This document shows positions 20,968 through 29,933 of a stretch of DNA of 64,000 bases, piece by piece; the stretch's first letter is position 1, and every line of letters starts with the position of its first letter. Source of the stretch: Moesziomyces globuligerus (taxonomy: Eukaryota; Basidiomycota; Ustilaginomycetes; Ustilaginales; Ustilaginaceae); NCBI GenBank assembly GCA_030849465.1, contig JARVLF010000006.1, forward strand, positions 1,426,001 to 1,490,000, written 5' to 3'. The translations under genes and the position numbers were made by a program. Under the pieces are notes generated by a model that did not search any database, was not told the origin of the DNA, and saw only the letters and a program-made list of their open reading frames with translations.

Positions 20968-21099
20968 GTCGGCCCCGAAAGGGGCTTGACATATGATCTA
21001 ACAAATAAACGATACAGAGAAGATTAGCATTTCCCCAGAAAATGGTTGGAAATAATTGCTCAGAAGAGTCGTCTCCTTCGGGAGACAAATATGTTTTTT
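20968..21099 (+). ncRNA. U6 spliceosomal snRNA (divergent 3' half)
   Basis: The central block is the invariant U6 core: the ACAGAGA box at 21014-21020 in its universal context ACGATACAGAGAAGATTAGC, with the catalytic AGC triad at 21026-21028. Upstream, 20971-20986 folds into a 5' stem-loop with a GAAA tetraloop. Downstream, 21029-21034 pairs with 21048-21053 and 21035-21037 with 21043-21045. This gives an internal stem-loop with a two-base UU bulge where U6 normally has a single bulged U. A UUCG-capped hairpin (21071-21086) and a run of six T (21094-21099, a Pol III terminator) finish the gene. Flanks of the core differ from yeast and human U6, but the changes preserve base pairing. The 5' end is inferred to within a few bases. 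Confidence 0.85.
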
Positions 21100-21241
21100 G
21101 CTCCCAACGAACCGACGGCTCCTGCCATACAGGTGAATTAGGTCAAGCGATTGCTCGGGAATGACAAGAGTTGCCGCTGCCAGCGTTGCTGTCACTTGAT
21201 CGGAGACATGAAATCGATGTGCAATGCAAAGATAGAGTACA

Positions 21242-24200
21242 TCAACGGCTGGCCATGTCAAGGGCCTTGAGAACGATGGTCAAGCCGAGATCGGACGCGG
21301 TGATGGGATCCATGAGCGTATCGTGTACTTCGGCCAGAGCCTTGACGCAGGCGACCTTGCCACCTGGGCCGAGTAGGTATCCTGCCTGTGCGGGAGCATA
21401 CGAAACGGCGATCTGGCGAGCACGCTCTGCGGTGGCGCGCTTCTGCGCCTCGGTGCGCGCGGGCACTTCGTCATTGGTGCCGATCTCGGATCCCCAGCGC
21501 CTTCCGTTGGGCCAGAGCGAGTCGGTGAGCTGTGCGATCCACTTGGCCGCGTTGTTCACATTGAGGCCCGCTGCAGCGTTGTTGAAGCCGGCTACGATCG
21601 ACGAGGCATACGTGGTGCGCACCACCTGCTCGAGCACACGCAGCATGCCGCGTCGCAGCGTCCACCCGCCTTGCAGATTGAACGCCTCGTCCGCCACGGC
21701 AAACACCGACGACAGGAGCATGTCCAGTTGGCGTGCGCTCAGCTCCGACTTTGCTGCGCTTTCCGACGAGGCGGTAGACGCTCCTGACCTCGCATCGCGC
21801 GCGCGTCGCGACGGCGATGGTGATGGCGAGTTGGTTCGCGAGACAAACGCCGAGGTGGTGCTTGATCCCGAGTCCGGCACGGGCGAGCCCGGTGCCATCC
21901 GCGTCGGTGCCGTCATCGTCGCTGCACCGTCCGTCGCGGACAGCGCCTGCATCCCGGTCGCGCCCGGCTTGACTGCTTGCTTGCCGACCATACCGACACC
22001 ACTGACGATGCCCTTGCTGATCCCGCCGAGGATTGCACCCGGCCCGCCTTTCTTTCGCAGGTCCTCGACGGATGCACCGGCGCGAGTGCGGTCAAGGAAA
22101 CGCCGCGCGGCAGCGACATTGGTCAGCTGCGCGCGGTGGTCCGGATGCAGCAGCTCCGAGAGGTAGGCTTCGAGGAGGCGGCACACCTCGCCACTGCGCT
22201 TGCCCTTGATGACGGGCAGACGTGGCAGCGGTTGGCTCGATCGGGGCTGGCGCTGGACGTCGGCGTCGATCTGCTCGAACTCGTGCCATCGGCGCACGAG
22301 CACGAAACCGTCGGGACTCGTGGTGGAGGGCAGCGCACGAGCATCGCTCACACCTTCGACCGAGATCATCACTTCGAAAGTACGCACGTCTACCGCACGC
22401 CCGCTCTCGGCATTTGCGCTGATGTCGGTCACGCTGACGATCACGTTGCTCGACGCCGGCAGCGATGCGCCATCGACGCTAGTACGCAGTTCGGCAAGCC
22501 CGCCGCGGCCGTCGCCGCTTCTCCTCTGCGCGTCGGGGGACGGTTGGCCGGGCAAGACCATCGGCTGAGCGCGTGGTGGCGCAGAAGGTACACGAGGAGG
22601 CACCGACATGGGTCGAGACGGGCCGAGCGGCGGACCCATGACGGGCGCACCGCCCGGCGGAGGCGGGACTGAAGGCGCGCGCGGTGGCGTCTGTGCTCCT
22701 GGCTGCAGCAGCGATGCTTGCGAGGTGGGCGCGGTCGGTTTCCTGCGCGGCTCGTATCGGAAGCCGGCGCGGTCCGAGTCGGTGCTGGAGAAGCTGGGCC
22801 GATTTTCGCGGTCGAGGAAGGCGCGCAGCTGGTTGGGCTCCGGCGACTCGGTCCTCGGCACATTGTCGGCGAATCTTGCGTTGACTGGACTCGAGATTGC
22901 GCTGGGTGGCTCGCTCGTTGCGCCCTGACCTCGCATGCTCGCTTGGAAGGCATTGTAAAGCTGAACGAGCCTGGCGACGATGTTCTCCCTGAGCGGTTCG
23001 ACGACGTCCATGTTGGCGCACCACTCGAGGTTGGTGAGAACCTGCTGCGCGCTGCGACGGACGAGCACGGGTTGCTGGCCGTCGTGAGTGGGCGGAAGTG
23101 TACTCGGCAGTTGCTCAAGCGCCTTGCTGAGGATGGTGCTCGCGTCGGCTCGGAAGGTCTGTTCGTCGAGTGTGGTGAACTCCATGATGCTGGCGAGGGT
23201 GTTGAGCTGCGTATGGAGACGGAGAAGCGATTCACCCTCGTTGGGCGCGCAGTAGCGGTTGTTGGGCTGCTCGAGGAAGAGCTCGAAGGCCTCGTAAGCG
23301 TCAGAGCTGCGGTCCGAGAGTAGACGGTGCATGGCGATCAAGGAGTCTGGTTGGTCCTCGTCGCCCTCGTCGATGGAGAAGCTGTCATGCGTGGCAAAGT
23401 TGAGCGCCGCAGAGACAGGAGCAGGAGCGATGATGGCCGGCGTATCGATGGATCGCCTTTCTGGCCTCTCGGGGATGTGGAAGGCGCGCGCATCGTTGCC
23501 GGAGGCAGAGTCCGTGCTCGAGCTGGCAGGTATGGCGTTTGGGCTGCGCTCAATGTTGGCACGCAAGCTCTGACGGAGCGAAGCCGGCAGCGGCGGCTCG
23601 TCGATTCCCGAAGGCATGTCTAGATGGTAGGCAGGTGGAGAGCGTTTCGACGGATCATCCAAGTCGTTGCGGCTAGTAGAGGGAGAAGTGGTGCGAGCTT
23701 CGCTCGGCTCCCTTTCAGCGAGGAGTGCATATCGACGACGCGGCGATGCTGTGCTCGTGGGGTTGGCGGCGCCGCTTGCTGAATGCTGCGTACGTGCAGA
23801 TGGATCCGAGGGCACCATGAGCAGATTACCAAATTCGTCGACGGTGCCGCCGACCACGTCGACGGCCCGCTCTGCAGCATCCGCCAAGGCGCCCAGCGCG
23901 CCTGTAGCAAAGCCACCGAGTGCCGAAAAGGGCCCGGAGCTGTTGGACTTCTTGGGAGGCGTCGCACGCGGATGGGCACGATCCGCAAGCGCAGCGGGGT
24001 GGGAAGTGGACGCATAAGGGAAGCGAGGATCCGCTTGCGGCTGGGCAGCAACGGACGTGTTCTGCCTTGGGATGGCTTCCGGCGATCCGGAGCGGTGCTG
24101 CGAGCGATGAGAGGCGGCGAAGTGGGAGGAGGCAGCCGGAGCGGACGTCGGAGGCGCAGCATGACCGACAGAGGTGGGAGGTGAACCAAGGCGTGTAGGA

Positions 24201-25303
24201 GCTCGGATGGCATTTGTCGCCTGACGATCGAGGGAGGCGGTATCGAGCGACTTGAGACGCTCGAGCTCTTCGGGGGAGATGGTCTGAGCTTCGAGGCTTG
24301 TCTCGGAGGCGGGTTCGGCCCACTGCACGATCTTTTGGTTGATGAAGTCCGGATCACCGATCGTCTGGACCACCTGCCACGCCTGCTTGGCGAGGACCTC
24401 TGTGAGAAGGAGCATGACGACAGGGCTGGAGCGCTCTGCTGGAGCGAGGTTGCGGGAGAGGAACTTGCGGACGGCCTTGCGGAGGGCATCGACGCGTGCT
24501 GCGGTGCTGGGCCAGGTCGAGCGGGCAGCAGTGGCAGCACTGGGGCTGTTGGCATACTGGCTCGAGACGCGTCGACGGCGAAGGGAGGAGAGCAAGACGC
24601 TCTGTACGGTGAGGAGGATCTCTGCGGACGTGTTGGCGCTCTTGAGCTGGCGTGATCGGAGGTAGATGCTGGCGGCAGCGTGCGAGATGTTGGCCTCGGC
24701 TGAGATCGGAAAGTTGGGGTGGGCAAAGGTGAGGTTGTCGTACCAGCCTTGGACGAAGTCGCGCACGACGAAGCGGATGATGGTCTGGGAGCTGTCACGA
24801 AGCGCATCAGGCATGACGCTGAGCGAGTACAGCTGGTCCGTCTGCAAGAGCGGATCATCTTGCGAGCCAGAGTCAGCCGAAGACTCGAGCTGGTCGACAG
24901 AAGCGGCGGTGGAGAGTGACGCTGACTCTGCGGAGTAGGAGAGGAGGTAGCGAGCGGGATCGAACGCGGAGAGGCCAGAACGTTTCCCATCTGTGCTGGG
25001 GAGCTCGAGCAGAGTGCGCACCCATGGATTGCACACGAGAAGCGCAGACACGAGCGCCACAAGGAGCGCGTTGCGTAGGCCGACGGTGAGCAAGGCAAGG
25101 ACAAGAGCGACAGAGAGCGCGACGGGGAGCAGGTTGCCGTGACTGGGAGGACCGAGCTGAGGCTGAGACGAAGCGGCATGCGATGTTGGCTTGGGGCGAT
25201 CCTTGTCAGCAACGGAGACGGCCTCAGCGCCTGAGCTATGCATCGCTGTCGAGGCGGATGCAGGGTCGGCAGCCGAGTTCTCGGGCGGAGAAGCGAGGCT
25301 CAT
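21242..25303 (-). CDS. PXA/PX-domain sorting nexin-like membrane protein (Mdm1/SNX13-like)
   Basis: A 1353-residue intronless protein. Two adjacent hydrophobic stretches near residues 55-95 (LLPVALSVALVLALLTVG, then NALLVALVSALLV) should anchor it in a membrane. A PXA-type region follows (about 150-340; YDNLTFAHPNFP, AASIYLRSR). A PX domain lies near 940-1075 (FEVMISVEG, VLVRRWHEFEQIDADVQ, LPRLPVIKGK, LEAYLSELLHPD), expected to bind phosphoinositides. The sorting-nexin C-terminal domain is near 1185-1275 (FNLQGGWTLRRGMLRVLEQVVRTTY). The rest is Ser/Pro-rich. This order fits the Mdm1/SNX13-14 group that bridges ER and vacuole or lipid droplets. The RGS domain expected between PXA and PX is not obvious; a helical segment near 660-750 may be a degenerate version. 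Confidence 0.85.
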   Translation of the reverse strand: MSLASPPENSAADPASASTAMHSSGAEAVSVADKDRPKPTSHAASSQPQLGPPSHGNLLPVALSVALVLALLTVGLRNALLVALVSALLVCNPWVRTLLELPSTDGKRSGLSAFDPARYLLSYSAESASLSTAASVDQLESSADSGSQDDPLLQTDQLYSLSVMPDALRDSSQTIIRFVVRDFVQGWYDNLTFAHPNFPISAEANISHAAASIYLRSRQLKSANTSAEILLTVQSVLLSSLRRRRVSSQYANSPSAATAARSTWPSTAARVDALRKAVRKFLSRNLAPAERSSPVVMLLLTEVLAKQAWQVVQTIGDPDFINQKIVQWAEPASETSLEAQTISPEELERLKSLDTASLDRQATNAIRAPTRLGSPPTSVGHAAPPTSAPAASSHFAASHRSQHRSGSPEAIPRQNTSVAAQPQADPRFPYASTSHPAALADRAHPRATPPKKSNSSGPFSALGGFATGALGALADAAERAVDVVGGTVDEFGNLLMVPSDPSARTQHSASGAANPTSTASPRRRYALLAEREPSEARTTSPSTSRNDLDDPSKRSPPAYHLDMPSGIDEPPLPASLRQSLRANIERSPNAIPASSSTDSASGNDARAFHIPERPERRSIDTPAIIAPAPVSAALNFATHDSFSIDEGDEDQPDSLIAMHRLLSDRSSDAYEAFELFLEQPNNRYCAPNEGESLLRLHTQLNTLASIMEFTTLDEQTFRADASTILSKALEQLPSTLPPTHDGQQPVLVRRSAQQVLTNLEWCANMDVVEPLRENIVARLVQLYNAFQASMRGQGATSEPPSAISSPVNARFADNVPRTESPEPNQLRAFLDRENRPSFSSTDSDRAGFRYEPRRKPTAPTSQASLLQPGAQTPPRAPSVPPPPGGAPVMGPPLGPSRPMSVPPRVPSAPPRAQPMVLPGQPSPDAQRRSGDGRGGLAELRTSVDGASLPASSNVIVSVTDISANAESGRAVDVRTFEVMISVEGVSDARALPSTTSPDGFVLVRRWHEFEQIDADVQRQPRSSQPLPRLPVIKGKRSGEVCRLLEAYLSELLHPDHRAQLTNVAAARRFLDRTRAGASVEDLRKKGGPGAILGGISKGIVSGVGMVGKQAVKPGATGMQALSATDGAATMTAPTRMAPGSPVPDSGSSTTSAFVSRTNSPSPSPSRRARDARSGASTASSESAAKSELSARQLDMLLSSVFAVADEAFNLQGGWTLRRGMLRVLEQVVRTTYASSIVAGFNNAAAGLNVNNAAKWIAQLTDSLWPNGRRWGSEIGTNDEVPARTEAQKRATAERARQIAVSYAPAQAGYLLGPGGKVACVKALAEVHDTLMDPITASDLGLTIVLKALDMASR

Positions 25304-25825
25304 TGTGTCGGCCGGGGATGGAGAGCTTAGCGTGAAGGAATGATCATGCTTTCAACGCAGGTGAGCGGCGATGGCGTGGGTGGTGGAAGAGAGCCGCAAG
25401 AGGCGAGCCAATGCGCAGAGGAGCGAAGGGTCTCGGTCGGACATGCAAGTCGATGCGCGATTCTCGCCAACCAACCAACGAACGGGCCGATCGACGTTGC
25501 GCCGCCGGTGCCAAAATTCTCGTTGCTCCACACCCGATGCGACTTTCGACCTGGTGATCTCACACCATCCAACGATGAACACGCAACACCCCTTCCGCGT
25601 TGTTCGAGCTGCTCAGTTGCGCGCGTATCCCATCCGCTGGGAAGCAATAGCTGCATCGCTCGGGAGAGGCTGCATGCGGAATGTGGAAGAAAGCATGCGT
25701 TTCAAAGCGGCCTTTCCGCGGGAAGCGTGGTGATGCGGTGGGATACTGATACAGAGTACAAGCGATCGAGTGCAGCTGCGGCTGTTCAGACACTGTGACG
25801 GTGGCGACGCGGCGGTTGCGCGCAT
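25304..25825. promoter_or_regulatory. Upstream region of the PX-domain gene
   Basis: 522 bases between two genes on the minus strand. It holds the 3' end of the eIF2alpha transcript and the promoter of the PX-domain gene. No repeat, RNA gene or TATA box was recognised. Confidence 0.5.
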
Positions 25826-26722
25826 CTACTCGTCGCCCTCGGAGTCCTCGTCGCCCTCGACCTCGGCGTTCTCCTTCTCGACACGAGCCATGAGCTGCTC
25901 CAGCTCCTGGTCTTCCACCTCGGAGACCGTCTTGGGCTTCATCTTGATGTTGACTTCGCCGCCGCTGGCGCGGATGTTTTCGGTGATCTTCTCGAGCGCC
26001 TGCTCCATGAGCGCGATGCCGCCCACCTTGTCGGTCGAGTTGGTGATGAGCACGTACAGCGGTGGCGCCACGAGCTTGATCTTGATGGGGATGGCCTCGG
26101 TCGAGACCGCCTCGCCGGCGCGCAGCGCCTTCTTGACCGCGTCGATGCCCTCGTAGCCGAAGCAGGTCACCTCGACGTCGGCACGGATCTTGACCGGCTG
26201 CGGCGTCATCCTGCGCGCAATGTTGGCCTGCAGCTCCTTGCGCACCTCGTCGTCCATCTGGATGCCCTCGAACGTCTTGTCCATGTCGAGGATGGCCAGC
26301 TTGAATGCATCAAACGCGTGGCCGTACTTGTCGTGCAATGGGAAGACGATGCTGTCGTACAGCTCCTCCACCTCGCGTCCGAGCTTGCCCGCCACGTGCG
26401 CCATGATGCTGTGCACCGCTTTCGACTTGGTGAACTGGTCCTCGCACTTGACCACGTCCTCGGGCGAGACTCGTCGCTTCGAGAGGTCGATGTAGCCCTT
26501 CTCCTTGTCCACTCGCAACACAACCACCACCTCGTTCCTGCCGACACGGATGAGCTTCTGGATCGATCGAATACGACGTCTGGAAAGCTCCGAGAGCAGG
26601 ATCATGCCCTCGGCACCGTCGTACTCGAGCAGCTTGACGTATGCTCCCATCTCGGCGATCTGCTGCACCTGGCACATGACCACCTCGTCCACGTCGGGCA
26701 ATTCCTTCTTATAGAATCGCAT
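25826..26722 (-). CDS. SUI2: Translation initiation factor eIF2 subunit alpha
   Basis: A 298-residue eIF2alpha. As part of the eIF2 heterotrimer it carries initiator tRNA and GTP to the 40S subunit. An S1/OB domain covers residues 10-90 (VQQIAEMGAYVKLLEYDGAEG). The regulatory serine is Ser47 in ILLSELSRRRIRS, equivalent to Ser51 of yeast and human and the target of Gcn2-type kinases. The family hallmarks VDKEKGYIDLSKRRV and KIRADVEVTCFGYEGIDAVKKAL are intact, and the acidic tail (DEDSEGDE) is typical. The N-terminus (MRFYKKELPD) is about five residues shorter than in yeast, but the ATG fits well and no upstream in-frame alternative is needed. Divergent from the F-box/ankyrin-like gene. Confidence 0.97.
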   Translation of the reverse strand: MRFYKKELPDVDEVVMCQVQQIAEMGAYVKLLEYDGAEGMILLSELSRRRIRSIQKLIRVGRNEVVVVLRVDKEKGYIDLSKRRVSPEDVVKCEDQFTKSKAVHSIMAHVAGKLGREVEELYDSIVFPLHDKYGHAFDAFKLAILDMDKTFEGIQMDDEVRKELQANIARRMTPQPVKIRADVEVTCFGYEGIDAVKKALRAGEAVSTEAIPIKIKLVAPPLYVLITNSTDKVGGIALMEQALEKITENIRASGGEVNIKMKPKTVSEVEDQELEQLMARVEKENAEVEGDEDSEGDE

Positions 26723-27635
26723 CTTGACGGATCAATGCTGTCTGGGAGGGGGCCGGTTCGGGGTGTGCGATCGGGCGCGGGTTGAAAAGTTGGCGGGTTC
26801 GACAGTCGACAAAGGGGCGGCGGTGATGCGTTCGAGTCGCGTCTGTGTGTCTTTTGCAGACGCTGCAGTAGGTGGGCCGCTATCGAGGTGATTTAGGGGC
26901 GGCAGCGACGACGACGACGGGTGCGGTCAGCGACGATGTGTAGAGAGTGTGTGTGGTGAAAGGAACAGCACACCTCGAATCCACATCTGCAGACCAGTAA
27001 ATGGCCTGTCGAGCTTTTGCTCGCACATGCTCTCACGACTCGTTCAAGCCTCGCTCTGCAGTTTGCGCAGCACAGCAGCCCTGCAGCTCAGGCGAAGAAG
27101 CTCTGACCATGGCCCAGCTCTGCTTCCACCGCTTCACGTGATGCACAGCCGCTAGTCGCAAATTTCTTCCTATCGGCCGCAAGGTTGAAGGTAGAGGTTG
27201 CGACCGGAGGAGAGGGCGCGGTCTAACAAACTCGAGCGATGTGGAGGTTGCGGTCATGCAGCCAAACTTTTTTGAGTTGCGAGTGTTGCACAGGGTCCAA
27301 CCAAGCCAGGAACATCCAGCCGCTCCGTCCCGCCTTTCATTCCCAACACCAACACCTTGCTTGCTCCAGCCTCTGATCTTGCTCAACCCTCGCGGTCTGC
27401 CTACATCCACTCTGTGTGAGTGCAGACCGGAGGTAGTAAGCTGCGGTGAGACCCATGCCACCACCACGGTAGGCTCACTCCAGCCACCCTCCGTACAAGC
27501 AGCGACATCTGCGCTCCAAGCAGGTCGGTCGTGGTCCATCTCGAGCGCTATCCAGGTCCAAAACTAGCACAGCAGGAGTCGAGGTCATTTCGCTAGAGGC
27601 TGGACATCTCGTATCTTCGCCCTACTGCCCTGGAA
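26723..27635. promoter_or_regulatory. Divergent promoter between eIF2alpha and the F-box/ankyrin-like gene
   Basis: 913 non-coding bases between two outward-reading starts. No TATA box, tRNA or repeat array was recognised; open frames here are short and featureless. Confidence 0.5.
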
Positions 27636-28964
27636 ATGCAGCTACTACATCAGTCTCGAGGGCTCCCTCGACCTGTAGGACTGGAACACCTGCCCCTCGA
27701 GCTCCTGTACGAGATTCTGGTCCTATCTCGCTCCGACAGCTTCGCGATTGCCAGTCGGACGCTGCGCACGGTCTTTCAAGACGCGACCGTGGCTGATCGT
27801 GTGGACTACATCATGGCTCGATGGATGGACCGCTACGTGGCGCATAGGATCGCCCATCCCTGCCGGGCCAAGCACAAGGCGTGCCGGAAGCAGGCGAGTC
27901 GTGCCGTCTCCCTCTGGCGCGATCGCGATCCGGCCTGGCGTGACTTTGTCTCCACTCTGTCGGTGCTTGCTTGCGAAACGGATGCGCTCCGGACAGAAAA
28001 GCTGGACGTGGTTACCTTTGCATCGGAAATCGGCATGTGCACGGTGCAGGTGCTCGAGAGATTGGTGGCATCCGCCGCTGCCGCAGGATTGCCGCGCGCT
28101 CTGCTCGGCGCTTACCTGCGTTCAGACACGGCAGAAGGCCCTTCCGCTGTTCACGAGGCATGGGAAAGGCTCGAGGTTCCGCAACCACAATTACCCAAGC
28201 GACTGTTTCGTCACATCGAGCATTATGGCTATGCCGAGCCAGCCGATCGATCCTCCGGTGATGAACGGTCAAAGAAGAGGCGCAGGCGGCGCAACACGGA
28301 CACGAAAAGCCACGATGCAGTCGATGATGTGTCGCCCGGTGGGTCGTATCCTGCTTGGCTTTCCAAACTCCTCGTGAGTCTAGCTGCGCCACAATCCGCA
28401 GCTCCTCAGGTAAGCGACAAGACGCAGAACATGAAGACGGGATGGCTCAACGAAAAGGTTGAGGCGAAGCGTGCCCGAGCGCCTCAAGAACAGGACGACA
28501 TCAAATCGATCGTCGGGCTGGTACCCAGTGCAGAAGAGCTTGAGATGATACTCGTGCTGCTGTATCGGTATGGTGCGGATTCATCGTCACACCGCGGCTA
28601 TCCGCTCGCCATGGCTGTACATCGCGGATCTTACTCCCTCGTCCACCTTCTCCTTCTGTTCGGGGCGGATCCTGGATGCAAAAACGGACTCGCGGTGCAG
28701 ATCGCCATCCGCAATGGAAACCTCGAACTTCTGCGTCTCCTCATCAGCGGGCCATGCATCAATCACGACCTCACCAACCTGTTGCCCCTCGAAGCGCCGA
28801 GTACTCCCCCGCAGCTCGGCTCACCCGCCTTTCAGCTCGACCACGCACACCTCCGGCTCGCCATCCAGTGCAAACATTGGCACCTCGTCGACTTTATTTG
28901 GCACGATCAAAAGGTCCCTCCCGACCTCGTATGTCTGCGCCTTCTAGACGAACTCGAGAGCTGA
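27636..28964 (+). CDS. F-box-like/ankyrin-like protein of unknown function
   Basis: A 442-residue protein. An F-box-like motif at about residues 17-50 (GLEHLPLELLYEILVLSRSDSFAIASRTLR) follows the L-P-x-E-ll-x-x-I pattern. A C-terminal segment at about 300-375 resembles two to three ankyrin repeats (LVLLYRYGADSSSHRGYPLAMAVHRGSYSLVHLLLLFGADP, then NGLAVQIAIRNGNLELLRLLI). The middle is variable and basic, with an RRRRN-type cluster near 212 that could be a nuclear localisation signal. If the F-box is real, it would link an ankyrin-bound substrate to an SCF ubiquitin ligase. That function is inferred from motif resemblance only. No introns are needed. Confidence 0.7.
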   Translation: MQLLHQSRGLPRPVGLEHLPLELLYEILVLSRSDSFAIASRTLRTVFQDATVADRVDYIMARWMDRYVAHRIAHPCRAKHKACRKQASRAVSLWRDRDPAWRDFVSTLSVLACETDALRTEKLDVVTFASEIGMCTVQVLERLVASAAAAGLPRALLGAYLRSDTAEGPSAVHEAWERLEVPQPQLPKRLFRHIEHYGYAEPADRSSGDERSKKRRRRRNTDTKSHDAVDDVSPGGSYPAWLSKLLVSLAAPQSAAPQVSDKTQNMKTGWLNEKVEAKRARAPQEQDDIKSIVGLVPSAEELEMILVLLYRYGADSSSHRGYPLAMAVHRGSYSLVHLLLLFGADPGCKNGLAVQIAIRNGNLELLRLLISGPCINHDLTNLLPLEAPSTPPQLGSPAFQLDHAHLRLAIQCKHWHLVDFIWHDQKVPPDLVCLRLLDELES

Positions 28965-29933
28965 TCTTCACCCCAGTGAATGCGTGACTCAGTCCTGCAT
29001 CCCCATGTCGTCCGATTACTGAGCCGATCGCCGAGTGTCTCCGGAGAGGTGTAGGGCTCGAGTGCTGACACCGTGGCCGTCGATAACGTCCATGATCTGC
29101 TGTCATAGGATTTCGTATTCCTGTCATTCTTCCTCGACTCTCCGCTGAGCGGATCCCATACGCAGCAGCCTGCACTTTGATGCGAGGAGCTTCTGTCCAT
29201 TTCCTATTGTTCCTTTCACATGTGAGCGCTGCATGGGCATTTGCGTTAGCGTCCAAGCAGAGCCGCGCTTTGGTCGTGTCAAAGGGCCGCTTTCTCGGCT
29301 CTCGCTCACTACTGCTGGAGTCGCGTCAACACAAATCGCCGACCGAAATCTGCCAGCGATCAAATCTGACTCGCTCCCTCATCGTGGTCACCCGCCTGAT
29401 TGCCATGCTGCGCGTGCTTGGGGCTTTGGTCTCTCCGCTTTTGCCGCATTACCCCACCGTCGCAGCCGCCGCGCTGAGAATCGTATCTTGCAACGCTGGG
29501 GCCCTCGATGCTCAGACTCGCGCTCAGACCCCTCCCGGCTCCTAACTAGCGTCTCCCTCTCGCAAATTGTGGTCAGTTCATAGCTATTGAGCTCCTAGCG
29601 CTTGACTTGATGGTCACTAGTCTCTGCAAGTGCCTCGTCCTGCACGCCTTGTTCTCGCCCGCCATGACCACCTCGCGCACCTTCCAACCCGGGAGGAGCT
29701 ACTGTGCACGATCGTAGCATGCTTGCGAGGGATACAATCTCAATGTCACCTGCTCTTCACGGGCCTTTCTTCGATCAGACAAAGACGCTGTCAGGACTGA
29801 TATAAAGCCGCCTCAGCAGAGCTGCGCTGACTACTTCCCTGTTGTCACTTCGTCTTCCCTCGCCTTCCGACTTCAATCGTCTCTGTGCCAGTTTCTTTTC
29901 CACTTGCACGTCCGTCTCCTTCAGGTCGCCAGC
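28965..29933. promoter_or_regulatory. Upstream region of the seven-TM gene
   Basis: 969 non-coding bases between two plus-strand genes. The only clear element is a TATA box near its 3' end (listed separately). Open frames are short and overlap on both strands. Confidence 0.5.
29801..29806 (+). promoter_or_regulatory. TATA box (TATAAA) of the seven-TM gene
   Basis: A perfect TATAAA about 128 bases before the ATG at 29934, followed by a pyrimidine-rich leader. Clear TATA boxes are rare among the other genes here, which suggests regulated expression. Confidence 0.6.

Noticed and set aside
20371..21027. A 218-codon frame overlapping the U6 locus
   Set aside because: Its 3' part is U6 sequence and its 5' part is the 9-mer array region; no protein family is recognisable.
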